Positions 1 to 8,210 of a stretch of 64,000 nucleotides of DNA are shown piece after piece. Made by a program: the position numbers and the translations under genes. The stretch lies in NCBI RefSeq assembly GCF_002153425.1, contig NZ_KZ119600.1:3399920-3463919 (forward strand), given 5' to 3'. Source of the DNA: Litchfieldia alkalitelluris (GTDB lineage: Bacteria; Bacillota; Bacilli; Bacillales; Salisediminibacteriaceae). The notes under the pieces were generated by a model. That model was not told the DNA's origin. It saw only the letters and a program-made list of their open reading frames with translations, and did not search any database. The number at the start of each line of letters is the position of its first letter. Position 1 is the first letter of the stretch.

Positions 1-454
1 TCATATGAATTTCTCCAGTTTCCTTTAATACTTCTTTATATTGTTTCAAATACCCTTCATGTGTCAATCTGCGTTTTGCATGACGGTTTTTTGGCCAAGG
101 ATCAGTAAAATTAATGTATAATCTGTCAATTTCATTAGGTGCGAAGAACTCAGTGAGTTCTGTTACATCTTCCTTAAGCAATCGAACATTTTGTTGAGGG
201 TTTTCTTGGAGCCTCTCTACACCAGTGATAATGACGCTATCATATTTTTCTACACCGATAACATTCCATTCAGGGTGGGCCTCACCTAATCTTGTAACAA
301 ATCTTCCTTTTCCAGTCCCTACTTCCACATGGATTGGGTGATTATTTCCGAAAATTTCATTCCATTTCCCACGCCACTTTCTAGGTTCAGGTTCTACAAT
401 TTGTGGGTTCTCCACAATTACTCTTTCAGCCCATGGTTTATTTCTTAACCGCAT
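1..454 (-). CDS. trmB: tRNA (guanine-N7-)-methyltransferase, C-terminus outside window
   Basis: This enzyme makes m7G46 in the variable loop of tRNAs from SAM. The reading frame on the minus strand starts with ATG at 454 and begins MRLRNKPWAE, the usual TrmB start. The SAM-binding segment HVEVGTGKGRF is followed by the family signature around INFTDPWPKNRHAKRRL, which holds the catalytic aspartate. About 151 codons are present, so roughly the last quarter lies left of the window. A GGAGTG ribosome site precedes the ATG. In B. subtilis trmB (ytmQ) is likewise next to ytzH and ytmP, which supports orthology. Confidence in the family is high; the end of the gene cannot be checked. Confidence 0.95.
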   Translation of the reverse strand, partial: MRLRNKPWAERVIVENPQIVEPEPRKWRGKWNEIFGNNHPIHVEVGTGKGRFVTRLGEAHPEWNVIGVEKYDSVIITGVERLQENPQQNVRLLKEDVTELTEFFAPNEIDRLYINFTDPWPKNRHAKRRLTHEGYLKQYKEVLKETGEIHM

Positions 455-625
455 TCTTCCATTCACTCCATTAAATAAATCAATATTTTATTCCTAACCA
501 TTCATATCATATAAGATTTTTGTGTGCTTGTAAAAAAGGATTTATGATTAACACATTTAATTTTTGGGAAAAGGGTACAAACCGGTTAAGTAAATAGTGA
601 AAACAATTTACTGGAGGTAGACAAC

Positions 626-949
626 ATGGAGAGAACGAAATTAATTAGAACACTGAAAAACCTACTAGCAGAACAGTTCGAGTTAAAGAAAGGGACAAGC
701 ATTCATTTTCAGACGATGGACGAAATTTTAAAAGCATTAAGAGTTCAAAACATTAATGAAAATTTTACTGGAACTCTTCAAGAGATACACGCCTATGTGT
801 CAGAAGGTCAGTTCCACCCTAATCCATATGCTCATATCCAACTCCATAAGATGAACATTGAACGCTGGGTTAAGGAATTAGAACTGTTAAGTGTTGGTGG
901 AGGGGCTGTCACGATTGATTATGAACAACGGAAGGGGAGAGAGATTTAA
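626..949 (+). CDS. Small conserved-looking protein of unknown function
   Basis: A 107-residue, probably cytoplasmic protein without signal peptide or membrane segment. It is helical and basic at the start (MERTKLIRTLKNLL), then has a middle part with several aromatic and histidine residues (HIQLHKMNIERW). I do not recognise the family. A strong ribosome site, GGAGG, lies about eight bases before the ATG, so it is probably translated. It lies divergent to trmB and 67 bases upstream of ytzH on the same strand, so the two may be co-transcribed. The last residues after the Trp-containing helix look low in conservation signals, and the protein may be lineage-specific. Confidence 0.7.
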   Translation: MERTKLIRTLKNLLAEQFELKKGTSIHFQTMDEILKALRVQNINENFTGTLQEIHAYVSEGQFHPNPYAHIQLHKMNIERWVKELELLSVGGGAVTIDYEQRKGREI

Positions 950-1016
950 GAATAAATTCTTCCAGGTGTCACATCCTAAACTTATTAGTGAAATAGATAT
1001 AGAAGGATGTGCTAAA

Positions 1017-1301
1017 ATGAATTACCACCACCAATTAGAGTTACTTGTAGATATCCTCGAAAATCAAACTGACGAAAACTATGGTACACACGATGAATAT
1101 GAACAGGTGGAGAGGTTGGTGAATTCTCTACTCCAAAACAATGCAGTACCACAGGACATTAAGTCTGCATTAATGGATGTGGGACAATTTGCAAGCCAGC
1201 ATGACCATGAGGGACAGAGAGGGAATTTCTCTAAACAAGAACTCAATCAATACGTTCAAAAGATTCAGTCTATAGAAAATGGATATAACACACAAATGTA
1301 A
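1017..1301 (+). CDS. ytzH: YtzH-like family protein
   Basis: A 94-residue protein matching the B. subtilis YtzH type in start (MNYHHQLELLVDIL), length and position between trmB and ytmP. The frame stays open further upstream, but the ATG chosen here has an AGAAGGATG ribosome site and gives the normal family length. The protein is acidic and helical, with no membrane segment and no known catalytic motif. Function is unknown in the family. It may be co-transcribed with the small unknown gene ahead of it. Confidence 0.85.
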   Translation: MNYHHQLELLVDILENQTDENYGTHDEYEQVERLVNSLLQNNAVPQDIKSALMDVGQFASQHDHEGQRGNFSKQELNQYVQKIQSIENGYNTQM

Positions 1302-1317
1302 AAAGATAAGTGGAACG

Positions 1318-1359
1318 CAAAAAGGGGCATGATTAGCGTAAATGCCTTTCATGTCCCCT
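1318..1359 (-). terminator. Intrinsic terminator after ytmP
   Basis: On the minus strand AGGGGACATGA pairs with TCATGCCCCT around a short loop and is followed by TTTTT. It sits directly after the ytmP stop. It could also slow transcripts coming from ytzH, but on that strand there is no T run. Confidence 0.7.
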
Positions 1360-1370
1360 ACATTACATGC

Positions 1371-2165
1371 TTAAGAGTGAAGCTCCGTATCACGTAATAC
1401 ATTACATAACAGAACTTCCCATTTTTCACTATCGATTGATTCACTTTTTTGTTTAGACCATAACAGAGTATCAATACACTGTGCAATCATATACCATCTC
1501 ATACGATTCTTTAACCCTTGTGTTAAGGTTAACCCATATTCACTTAGCCATCTATCCCATTCGTTCCTAGGTACATATAGGTATAACAGGGGCGCTAAAT
1601 CAAGAGCAGGATCTGCCACAATAGCACCATCCCAATCTATGAGATAAAGGCTGTCATCACCAGACAAAATCCAATTATTATGGTTTACATCTGAATGGCA
1701 TACGACATGGTCCATTTGATCAATTTCAATCACATTTTTCTCAAGCCAGTTTAAGCTTGAGTGGACGAGATCATTATTTAGATTACATTTAAGAGCTTTA
1801 TCTTTTAAGGTTTTAAAGAACTCAGTCGGTAGAAGAGAATGATTACCCATACGCTTAAACATGTATAACAATTCCTTCGAGCGATGAATTTTTGATAGTA
1901 ATCTTGCAACGCGATCTTCTTTCATTTCAGGAGATTTTAATTCCCTACTGTTCACCCAGCGTTGCGCTGTGATAACATCTCCATTTTCTAACCGTTTTGT
2001 CCACAATAGCTTAGGAACAATTCCCTCTGCTGACAAAACTGCTAAAAAAGGAGAAGAGTTTCTCTTTATGAATATTTTTTGATCGCCTTGCTGAGCAATA
2101 TATGCTTCACCTGTGGCCCCACCAGCTGGTAGCAATTCCCACTCTTCTCCCATGAAGTGTATCAA
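1371..2165 (-). CDS. ytmP: Phosphotransferase family protein YtmP (APH/choline kinase fold)
   Basis: A 264-residue kinase-like protein. The Brenner-type motif CHSDVNHNNW carries the catalytic Asp and the metal-binding Asn, and YLIDWD supplies the second metal Asp, both typical of aminoglycoside phosphotransferase/choline kinase-like enzymes. The substrate is not known. The start is a TTG, chosen because GAGGGTG lies six bases before it. The in-frame ATG four codons later has no ribosome site. It corresponds to B. subtilis ytmP by position next to ytzH and trmB. The pullulanase and ytlR genes that follow ytmP in B. subtilis are absent here. Confidence 0.87.
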   Translation of the reverse strand: MIHFMGEEWELLPAGGATGEAYIAQQGDQKIFIKRNSSPFLAVLSAEGIVPKLLWTKRLENGDVITAQRWVNSRELKSPEMKEDRVARLLSKIHRSKELLYMFKRMGNHSLLPTEFFKTLKDKALKCNLNNDLVHSSLNWLEKNVIEIDQMDHVVCHSDVNHNNWILSGDDSLYLIDWDGAIVADPALDLAPLLYLYVPRNEWDRWLSEYGLTLTQGLKNRMRWYMIAQCIDTLLWSKQKSESIDSEKWEVLLCNVLRDTELHS

Positions 2166-2354
2166 TTATTTCACCCTCTATTTCACTACAATTTATTGAT
2201 CATTACATTCATCCGAATTTCAAGCCTTTTTTCATTGTAAAAAAGAATCTACTATTATTCAACTTTAAGTTTATAGCCACTACAAGAAAATGATGGTAAA
2301 TTTTCAAATATCTATATAATTATACCACTTTTTTAAACACTTAAATTTATTTAA

Positions 2355-3338
2355 TTATTTATCTTTTTCTATAATCTCATCTTCTGCCTGTAAAAAATCA
2401 GTTCGCTCCCTCGCAATAGTTAAGCAATTAGACAAAATAGCATCCGCGATTTTCATTTGGTGTAGCTTTAATGGCGCTACATTTCTACTGAGTTTTTCCT
2501 TCCACTCTCTATAACTTCGCTTATCTATTAATGTAATTCTTTGCGAAGAGGAGTTATCAATGTAGGCATCTTTCGCCAAAATGACAGTTTTAATCGGAAT
2601 TGATAGATCCATTTCAGTTAAAAGGGGTTCAATTACTGTTCTCATCCGTTTTAATGAAATAATTGGGTGGAGTATCTTTTCCTTCTTATCTCCTTTACTA
2701 CATGTCCAAAAACGGTCTGCCCCTGGTTGATAAATGGTCTGTTCATTACCAGGAAGAGCCCGCACTAACCATAATTCAGATGGTGTTAAAATCATAATAT
2801 CAAGATCTATGGAAGTCTTTTTATGGACAAACACTGGTTCATAGAAAACAAAAAACGTATCAGGCAATTCCATTAATAACGTAAAAAGAAGTTGATCATA
2901 CTGATATTTTCTTTTTACATTAGATATTTCAGATATGGTTGAGCTAGCCCAATTCATTTGAAAAGAAAATAATTCTTCCCTAAAGCTAGCTTTTAAATGA
3001 TCTAATGAAGGAGAAATTGGCAATTGATTATTTAAAAACAAATCTTCTTCTTCTGTTTGTGTCTCTAGTTGAGATTCTTTCTGCTTGAAAGGCCAGAAGT
3101 TTCTCCAACTCTTTTTCACTACTTCTTCTTCAGGTTTTGAAGAAAAAAATCTCCTTTTACCTTGCTTATTTAACTCCCAAGAATGAACGAGTCGCTGCCA
3201 CCTTTCCTTTTTTAACCGGACATAACGACTTGGATATTTATATATATCCATTTCATAACGGGATATATAATCTGATAATTTTACTAATTGAGCGATGTAC
3301 ATCTCCCCCATTTCAACAAGAGGCCAATCTCTTTCCAA
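2355..3338 (-). CDS. ytlQ: YtlQ-like protein with nuclease-related (NERD-like) region
   Basis: A cytoplasmic protein of about 315-327 residues placed just upstream of thpR's downstream neighbour, as ytlQ is in B. subtilis. Residues ~165-260 (FYEPVFVHKKTSIDLDIMIL onward) resemble a NERD-type fold: an acidic IDLDIM strand, a hydrophobic strand, then KTVILAKDAYID. The N-terminal 100 residues are basic and low-complexity. No proven activity is known to me. The start is uncertain: the TTG used here has AAGG eleven bases upstream, but the ATG at 3302 gives a product beginning MYIAQLVKLSDYISRYE, which looks like the family start. The thpR stop is only nine bases away, so the two are probably one transcript. 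Confidence 0.72.
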   Translation of the reverse strand: MERDWPLVEMGEMYIAQLVKLSDYISRYEMDIYKYPSRYVRLKKERWQRLVHSWELNKQGKRRFFSSKPEEEVVKKSWRNFWPFKQKESQLETQTEEEDLFLNNQLPISPSLDHLKASFREELFSFQMNWASSTISEISNVKRKYQYDQLLFTLLMELPDTFFVFYEPVFVHKKTSIDLDIMILTPSELWLVRALPGNEQTIYQPGADRFWTCSKGDKKEKILHPIISLKRMRTVIEPLLTEMDLSIPIKTVILAKDAYIDNSSSQRITLIDKRSYREWKEKLSRNVAPLKLHQMKIADAILSNCLTIARERTDFLQAEDEIIEKDK

Positions 3339-3346
3339 TATCCATT

Positions 3347-3895
3347 TTACCTTGAAAATGGAATTATGGAAACAGACTTATACATAGGTTTTTTTCCTGG
3401 GTTTATTTCAAAGAGTGTCAATTCCAGTACAGGCCAATTTTTTTCTACTAATTTATATTGTCGAAAGTCAATAGGCGCTTGGCTTTTATAATTTTTAGCA
3501 AGAGTAATGTGTGGGCGAAAAGGTCGCTTTTCGACTGGGAAATTCAGCTTTTCCGCTTGTTCAGAAACATTATTTTTTAACTCAGTTAACCCCTTGCTTT
3601 CCTCCACCCCAAACCAGAGTACTCTAGGACTTTTCTCAGCTCCAAAATATCCGATCCTTGATAAAGTTAATTCAAATGCATCATTTGAAACGTTTGATTT
3701 CAAATTAGCCCATAGTTGATCTACTTTCTGTTTATCCCACCCTCCTAAAAATAACAGAGTAATATGAAAATCATCTGGATAAGTCACTTTCTTGTAATAC
3801 TTGTTTACATTTAATTCTTCTTGTACACCCTTTAAGATTGGTTGAATATGTTTCGGTATTTTTAACCCGATAAAATGATGTCTTTGTTCCGTCAT
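3347..3895 (-). CDS. thpR: RNA 2',3'-cyclic phosphodiesterase (2'-5' RNA ligase family)
   Basis: A 182-residue member of the 2H phosphoesterase superfamily. The two HxT motifs are visible: HITLLFL at H44/T46 and PHITLAK at H129/T131. They form the symmetric active site that hydrolyses 2',3'-cyclic phosphates on RNA and can ligate tRNA halves in vitro. I place the start at the ATG preceded by AGTAGGTG at good spacing; a GTG three codons upstream is less likely. It is the counterpart of B. subtilis ytlP by sequence and order. Confidence 0.93.
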   Translation of the reverse strand: MTEQRHHFIGLKIPKHIQPILKGVQEELNVNKYYKKVTYPDDFHITLLFLGGWDKQKVDQLWANLKSNVSNDAFELTLSRIGYFGAEKSPRVLWFGVEESKGLTELKNNVSEQAEKLNFPVEKRPFRPHITLAKNYKSQAPIDFRQYKLVEKNWPVLELTLFEINPGKKPMYKSVSIIPFSR

Positions 3896-4021
3896 TAATT
3901 GCACCTACTTACTTTTTTCTCTTAATAAGAGTATGATACAATAGTAAAAACAATTATTCCGATTTTATTAATCAGCATTCAATTAATTAAACTTATGTAT
4001 AAATAGAAAGGTCGTGAACAA

Positions 4022-4960
4022 ATGCGTGTTGTAAATAATATGGCAGAACTAATTGGGGACACTCCCCTTGTAAAACTTCAGAAAACTGCGGACCCAAAAG
4101 GCGCTTCTGTCTATCTTAAGCTAGAGTTTATGAATCCTAGTGGTAGTGTAAAAGACCGTGCTGCATATAATATGATCGTACAAGCAGAAAAGGACGGCTT
4201 GTTGAATCAAGACTCTGTTATTATTGAACCAACCAGTGGAAATACAGGAATTGGTTTAGCTATGAATGCAGCTGCCAAAGGATACCGTTCTATTCTGATC
4301 ATGCCAGATACTATGTCAAACGAAAGAATAAATTTACTTAAAGCCTACGGTGCTGAAGTCGTTCTTACTCCAGGAGACAAAAAGATGCCCGGTGCCATTG
4401 AAAAAGCGCACGAATTAGTAAAGAAAATCCCTAACAGCTTTATGCCTATGCAATTTGAAAATGCAGCTAACCCAGACGCACATAGATATACTACAGCCAG
4501 TGAAATTGTAGAAGCGATGGAACAGCTAAAGAAGCCATTATCAGCGTTTGTAGCTGCCTCTGGTACAGGTGGAACAATTACAGGAACAGCGGAAGAGTTA
4601 CAAAAAGCTTATCCAAATATGACTACCCATGTTGTTGAACCAAAAGGATCACCGGTCCTCTCAGGTGGCAAGCCTGGTCCACATAAACTTGTAGGTACTA
4701 GCCCTGGTTTTATACCCCCTATCCTTAATCAGGATGTATACGGTGAAATATTCTGCATCTCCGATGAGGATGCTTATGAAGTAACTAGACAGCTTTCTAG
4801 AAATGAAGGAATCCTTGTTGGTCCATCATCTGGGGCTGCTTGCTATGCTGCACTCCAAGTTGCAAAGCGCCTTACACCTGAAGATGTGGTTGTAGCTATC
4901 GCTTGTGATACTGGAGAGCGTTACTTGTCTACAGACCTATTTGATTTTGATCAAGAGTAG
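4022..4960 (+). CDS. ytkP: Cysteine synthase family protein (YtkP-like)
   Basis: A 312-residue fold-type II PLP enzyme. The cofactor lysine is in SGSVKDR (K44). TSGNTG (71-76) binds substrate and GTGGTITG binds the PLP phosphate. These are the hallmarks of O-acetylserine sulfhydrylase, which makes cysteine from O-acetylserine and sulfide. The position next to thpR and the dipeptidase matches B. subtilis ytkP, a paralogue of the main CysK whose true substrate is unsettled. An AAAGG ribosome site lies ten bases upstream. It is divergent from thpR and ends at a clear terminator. No S-box or T-box precedes it. Confidence 0.92.
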   Translation: MRVVNNMAELIGDTPLVKLQKTADPKGASVYLKLEFMNPSGSVKDRAAYNMIVQAEKDGLLNQDSVIIEPTSGNTGIGLAMNAAAKGYRSILIMPDTMSNERINLLKAYGAEVVLTPGDKKMPGAIEKAHELVKKIPNSFMPMQFENAANPDAHRYTTASEIVEAMEQLKKPLSAFVAASGTGGTITGTAEELQKAYPNMTTHVVEPKGSPVLSGGKPGPHKLVGTSPGFIPPILNQDVYGEIFCISDEDAYEVTRQLSRNEGILVGPSSGAACYAALQVAKRLTPEDVVVAIACDTGERYLSTDLFDFDQE

Positions 4961-4971
4961 ATATAAAATGG

Positions 4972-4988
4972 AAAAGCGTAAGCGCCTA
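4972..4988 (+). repeat. Fragment of a dispersed 'AAGCGC' repeat
   Basis: The string AAAAGCGTAAGCGCC immediately after ytkP matches the left end of the longer repeat found at 16104-16220 and 16260-16288 with one or two changes. It looks like a truncated copy sitting just before the ytkP terminator. Confidence 0.5.
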
Positions 4989-5026
4989 AGGCTTCCACAA
5001 TCATATTTTGTGGAAGCCTATTTTGG
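4989..5026 (+). terminator. Terminator after ytkP
   Basis: A perfect twelve-base stem (AGGCTTCCACAA with its complement) closes a seven-base loop and is followed by ATTTTGGTT. It is placed 28 bases after the ytkP stop and can also end transcripts from the convergent MFS gene. Confidence 0.85.
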
Positions 5027-5081
5027 TTATGCAAACTGACCTTATTTGTCTCAATAAATACAAATTAGAATACGGTTTTCA

Positions 5082-6290
5082 TTAAGATGGAGAATCATGA
5101 TTTGCCTTCATCTCATGGGAGCGATTCTCTAGAGATACTGAAACAACTAGAACAATGAGAAATAGGACCATGAATAAAGCAGAAACTTGATACATATGCA
5201 CATAACCAATACTAGAAGCGATTGCACCTAAGATGACCGCACCTGTTACAACACCTAAATCTAACGAATTAAAAAACATGCCATTGGCAAGTCCTCGTTC
5301 CTCTTTAGATACCTTATTTATCATCCACGCTTGAATGGTTGGCTGAAGAATTCCGTAACCAATTCCATACACAAACGCAGTTAAGACTACAAAGATACTA
5401 TTTGTTGAAAAAGATAAAAGAATTAAACCAATGAACATGAAAATAGCACCAGGTATAAGCACAGCGAGGGGCCCTTTTTTATCGAAAAACCTCCCAGCAA
5501 ATGGGCGCACGAGTAATACCGCTAATGAAGAAAATAGAAAAAAACTACTTACACCACGAAGATTTTGTTCCTGTCCGAATAACACAATGAAACTAACTAA
5601 CCCACTATATGTGGAATACATGAGAACATTCAAGATTGCTGGCACTAAAAGGTTGCGTGAAATAAAACGTTTCTTCTTTTTAACTGTTTCCTCCACTTCA
5701 ATTTTATCTATGATATCAATGGGGGTACGAGGCATTATTTTATATATGAGAGGGAAAACAACAACAAGTATGATGGAAGCAACTAGTATTAATATCTTAA
5801 TACTATATGTATCTAGTAAAAATAAACCAAACACAGGTCCTAGCATTAATGCTAATGTATTAGAAAAGCCAAAGTACCCCATTCCTTCTCCCATCCTCTT
5901 ATGGGGAATAAGATTGGAAGCCATCGTAGGTAACGTGGTACTAGCTATCCCAAAACCAAGACCATGTAGCATTCTTATTAAAAGAATTGTAACAACAAAA
6001 TAACTCCAATAGATACCAACCGTTGCTATGAATGCAATACACAAACCTACAAATAAAAGCTTACCTATTTTGTGCATTTGCGAAGGTCTACCTGTATATA
6101 TTCTGGCCAATATGGCAGAGAATGCAAAAAGACTCGTAACAACACCTATTGTTGTATCGGTACTTTGAAAGTTTTCCCTTAAGTACACTGGTGTTGTCAC
6201 TAAGAGCATTTGCATATTGAGGAACAAAAGGAAACAACTAATCGTAATGATAATAAAACCCTTCGACCACAATTTTTCCTTATTTGTCAT
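5082..6290 (-). CDS. MFS transporter
   Basis: A 402-residue integral membrane protein with about twelve hydrophobic helices, so a major facilitator superfamily carrier. The signature between helices 2 and 3 is recognisable as ARIYTGRPSQMHKIGK, a variant of the usual GxLaDRxGRR. The general architecture is that of small-molecule or drug exporters, but the substrate cannot be read from the sequence. The start is set at the ATG in AGGTGAACAAATG; a longer frame upstream lacks a ribosome site. It follows the TRAP permease by 36 bases on the same strand, so it could be the last gene of that operon and handle a related substrate. Confidence 0.88.
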   Translation of the reverse strand: MTNKEKLWSKGFIIITISCFLLFLNMQMLLVTTPVYLRENFQSTDTTIGVVTSLFAFSAILARIYTGRPSQMHKIGKLLFVGLCIAFIATVGIYWSYFVVTILLIRMLHGLGFGIASTTLPTMASNLIPHKRMGEGMGYFGFSNTLALMLGPVFGLFLLDTYSIKILILVASIILVVVFPLIYKIMPRTPIDIIDKIEVEETVKKKKRFISRNLLVPAILNVLMYSTYSGLVSFIVLFGQEQNLRGVSSFFLFSSLAVLLVRPFAGRFFDKKGPLAVLIPGAIFMFIGLILLSFSTNSIFVVLTAFVYGIGYGILQPTIQAWMINKVSKEERGLANGMFFNSLDLGVVTGAVILGAIASSIGYVHMYQVSALFMVLFLIVLVVSVSLENRSHEMKANHDSPS

Positions 6291-6326
6291 TTGTTCACCT
6301 TCAAACAAAAGATATTCATTACCTAA

Positions 6327-7637
6327 TTAATTACCAATTAAGTCTGGTAAAAATGTTGCGATCTCTGGTACTGCAAGCATAAGAAGCGTAACTATGATGA
6401 TCACAAATAAAAATGGCCAAATTCCTCTAAATATCTGTTCTACCTTCACATCTTTCACAACACCTTTAATGATATAAACATTTACTCCTACTGGTGGAGT
6501 AATAACACCCATCGCTGCCACTAGGACCATAATAACCCCAAACCAAATTGGATCGTACCCTAACGTGCCCACTACCACTGGATAAAAAATTGGAATCGAT
6601 AATAATATTAACGCTAAAGCATCCATGAAAAACCCTAAAATGAGGTATATCAACAAAATTAATGCCATCGTAACAACTGGTGGAAATATTAAGCTCTCAA
6701 CCCAACCACCAAGTTCAAATGGAATTCGACTAAGTGTAATCAAGCGTCCAAATACTACTGCTGATCCAATTAGTAGCATAATCATAGCTGTTGTTCGAAG
6801 AGTTTCGAATAGTGATTTTTTCAACCCTTGCCAACTTAACTTCCTAGTGATAAGTGTAAGTAATAAAACGCCTCCTGCACCAACAGCACCTGCTTCTGTC
6901 GGTGTAAACCAACCAGTAAATAATCCACCCATAGATAACGCAAAAATTACTGCCACTTCCCATAGCCCACCTCGGAGAGAAAGGAACCTTTCTTTCCATG
7001 TTGACTTTTCTCCTCGTGGTGCAAGGTGTGGATTTCTCAAAGCAAGTATATAAATCAATATCATAAAGGATATCATTAAGATTATACCTGGGATAATACC
7101 TGCTAAAAATAATCTTCCAATCGATTGTTCTGCTGCTATTCCATATATAATGAAAAGAGTACTCGGTGGAATTAGAACGCCTAGAATACCACCAGCTGCT
7201 ACACTAGCCGTTGACAGTGAATCATTATATTTATGCTTCCTCATTTCTGGTACAGCGATCGATCCAATAGTTGCAGCAGTTGCCGTGTTTGAGCCAGATA
7301 TTGCTCCAAACAACCCAGCTGCTCCCTGAGAAGCCATAGCTAATCCACCAGGTAAATGACCTACTGCCTTATAAGCAAAATCAAACACTTTAGCTCCAAT
7401 GCCAGCATTTAATGCTAAAAATCCCATCCATACAAACATCGGAATAGCACTTAGTGTATATGTGGAAAAGTTAGAATAAATTTCTGTTGCTACTATTCTT
7501 AGGGCAACAGATGGTGAATTTAAAATAAAAATTCCAATAATTCCTGCAAATAACATGGAGTAAGCAACTGGCGTGCGTAATATTAAGAATATAAAGAAGA
7601 TAAGGATCCCTAAAACCCCGATCATAACAGGTGACAT
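6327..7637 (-). CDS. dctM: TRAP transporter large permease (DctM family)
   Basis: A 436-residue very hydrophobic protein that is the Na+-driven transport subunit of a tripartite ATP-independent periplasmic-type transporter. Typical DctM stretches are visible: GLFGAISGSNTATAATIGSI near the first third, GGILGVLIPPSTLFIIYGI, GWFTPTEAGAVGA and ITPPVGVNVYIIKG. The GSNTATA and ITPPVG motifs line the substrate and sodium sites. The gene starts two bases after the small permease ends and has its own GAGGGGGGAG ribosome site. Substrate class is unknown; TRAP systems carry carboxylates, sugar acids, or ectoine in halophiles. Confidence 0.95.
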   Translation of the reverse strand: MSPVMIGVLGILIFFIFLILRTPVAYSMLFAGIIGIFILNSPSVALRIVATEIYSNFSTYTLSAIPMFVWMGFLALNAGIGAKVFDFAYKAVGHLPGGLAMASQGAAGLFGAISGSNTATAATIGSIAVPEMRKHKYNDSLSTASVAAGGILGVLIPPSTLFIIYGIAAEQSIGRLFLAGIIPGIILMISFMILIYILALRNPHLAPRGEKSTWKERFLSLRGGLWEVAVIFALSMGGLFTGWFTPTEAGAVGAGGVLLLTLITRKLSWQGLKKSLFETLRTTAMIMLLIGSAVVFGRLITLSRIPFELGGWVESLIFPPVVTMALILLIYLILGFFMDALALILLSIPIFYPVVVGTLGYDPIWFGVIMVLVAAMGVITPPVGVNVYIIKGVVKDVKVEQIFRGIWPFLFVIIIVTLLMLAVPEIATFLPDLIGN

Positions 7638-7639
7638 AA

Positions 7640-8131
7640 CTATTCTCCCCCCTCTTTATCAAATAATGACAATATTTTTCCTATAACCACCAATGCAAGA
7701 ACACCAAACCCAGCAGCTAATATGAGAACAAATGGATAGTGCGGTAAAGCAATGGTTAGGGAAACTTCACCATATGCTCTCATATCATTTGCATACAATA
7801 TGATATTCCATGTGATTAAAAACAAAAAAATAGCAGAAATAATACCTATTATAGTGTCAATTATCTTTTGTACTCTTTTAGACAATCGGTCCATAAAAAT
7901 ACTAATGGAAATATGTCCATCTTTAACAGCACAATAAGCAATAGAAAGAGATATTATTACTGGAGTCAGAAATAGGATTAAATCGTGTGTACCTTGGATT
8001 GGCATATTAAATAATCTTCTTGAGAGGACATTTGCAATGACCAACATTGCAGTTAGAAATAGTATGATAGCAGCGATATTTTCCATCGTTTTACTGGCTT
8101 TTGTAACAATCTTTACATATCCTTTTATCAT
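7640..8131 (-). CDS. dctQ: TRAP transporter small permease (DctQ family)
   Basis: A 163-residue protein with four predicted membrane segments and the DctQ pattern: a first helix followed by VLSRRLFNMPIQGTHD and a central CAVKDGHISISIFMDRL motif. It forms a permease complex with the DctM partner encoded two bases downstream. It is separated from the binding-protein gene by 79 bases that hold a stem-loop. An AAAGGGGA ribosome site precedes the ATG. Confidence 0.93.
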   Translation of the reverse strand: MIKGYVKIVTKASKTMENIAAIILFLTAMLVIANVLSRRLFNMPIQGTHDLILFLTPVIISLSIAYCAVKDGHISISIFMDRLSKRVQKIIDTIIGIISAIFLFLITWNIILYANDMRAYGEVSLTIALPHYPFVLILAAGFGVLALVVIGKILSLFDKEGGE

Positions 8132-8157
8132 TTAAACGTCCCCTTTTTAACAAATTA

Positions 8158-8189
8158 CATCGCATCATTCTTAGTGAATAGATGCGATG
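8158..8189 (-). promoter_or_regulatory. Stem-loop between dctP and dctQ
   Basis: CATCGCATC pairs perfectly with GATGCGATG around a 14-base loop. No T run follows on the minus strand, so it is not a simple terminator. Such intercistronic hairpins commonly protect the upstream binding-protein message and lower downstream permease expression; that role is inferred here. Confidence 0.6.
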
Positions 8190-8210
8190 CATGTCTAAAA
8201 AATATTACTT

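Noticed and set aside
5431-6003. 190-codon frame opposite the MFS gene
   Set aside because: It is the antisense of a well-supported membrane protein gene and has no start signals.
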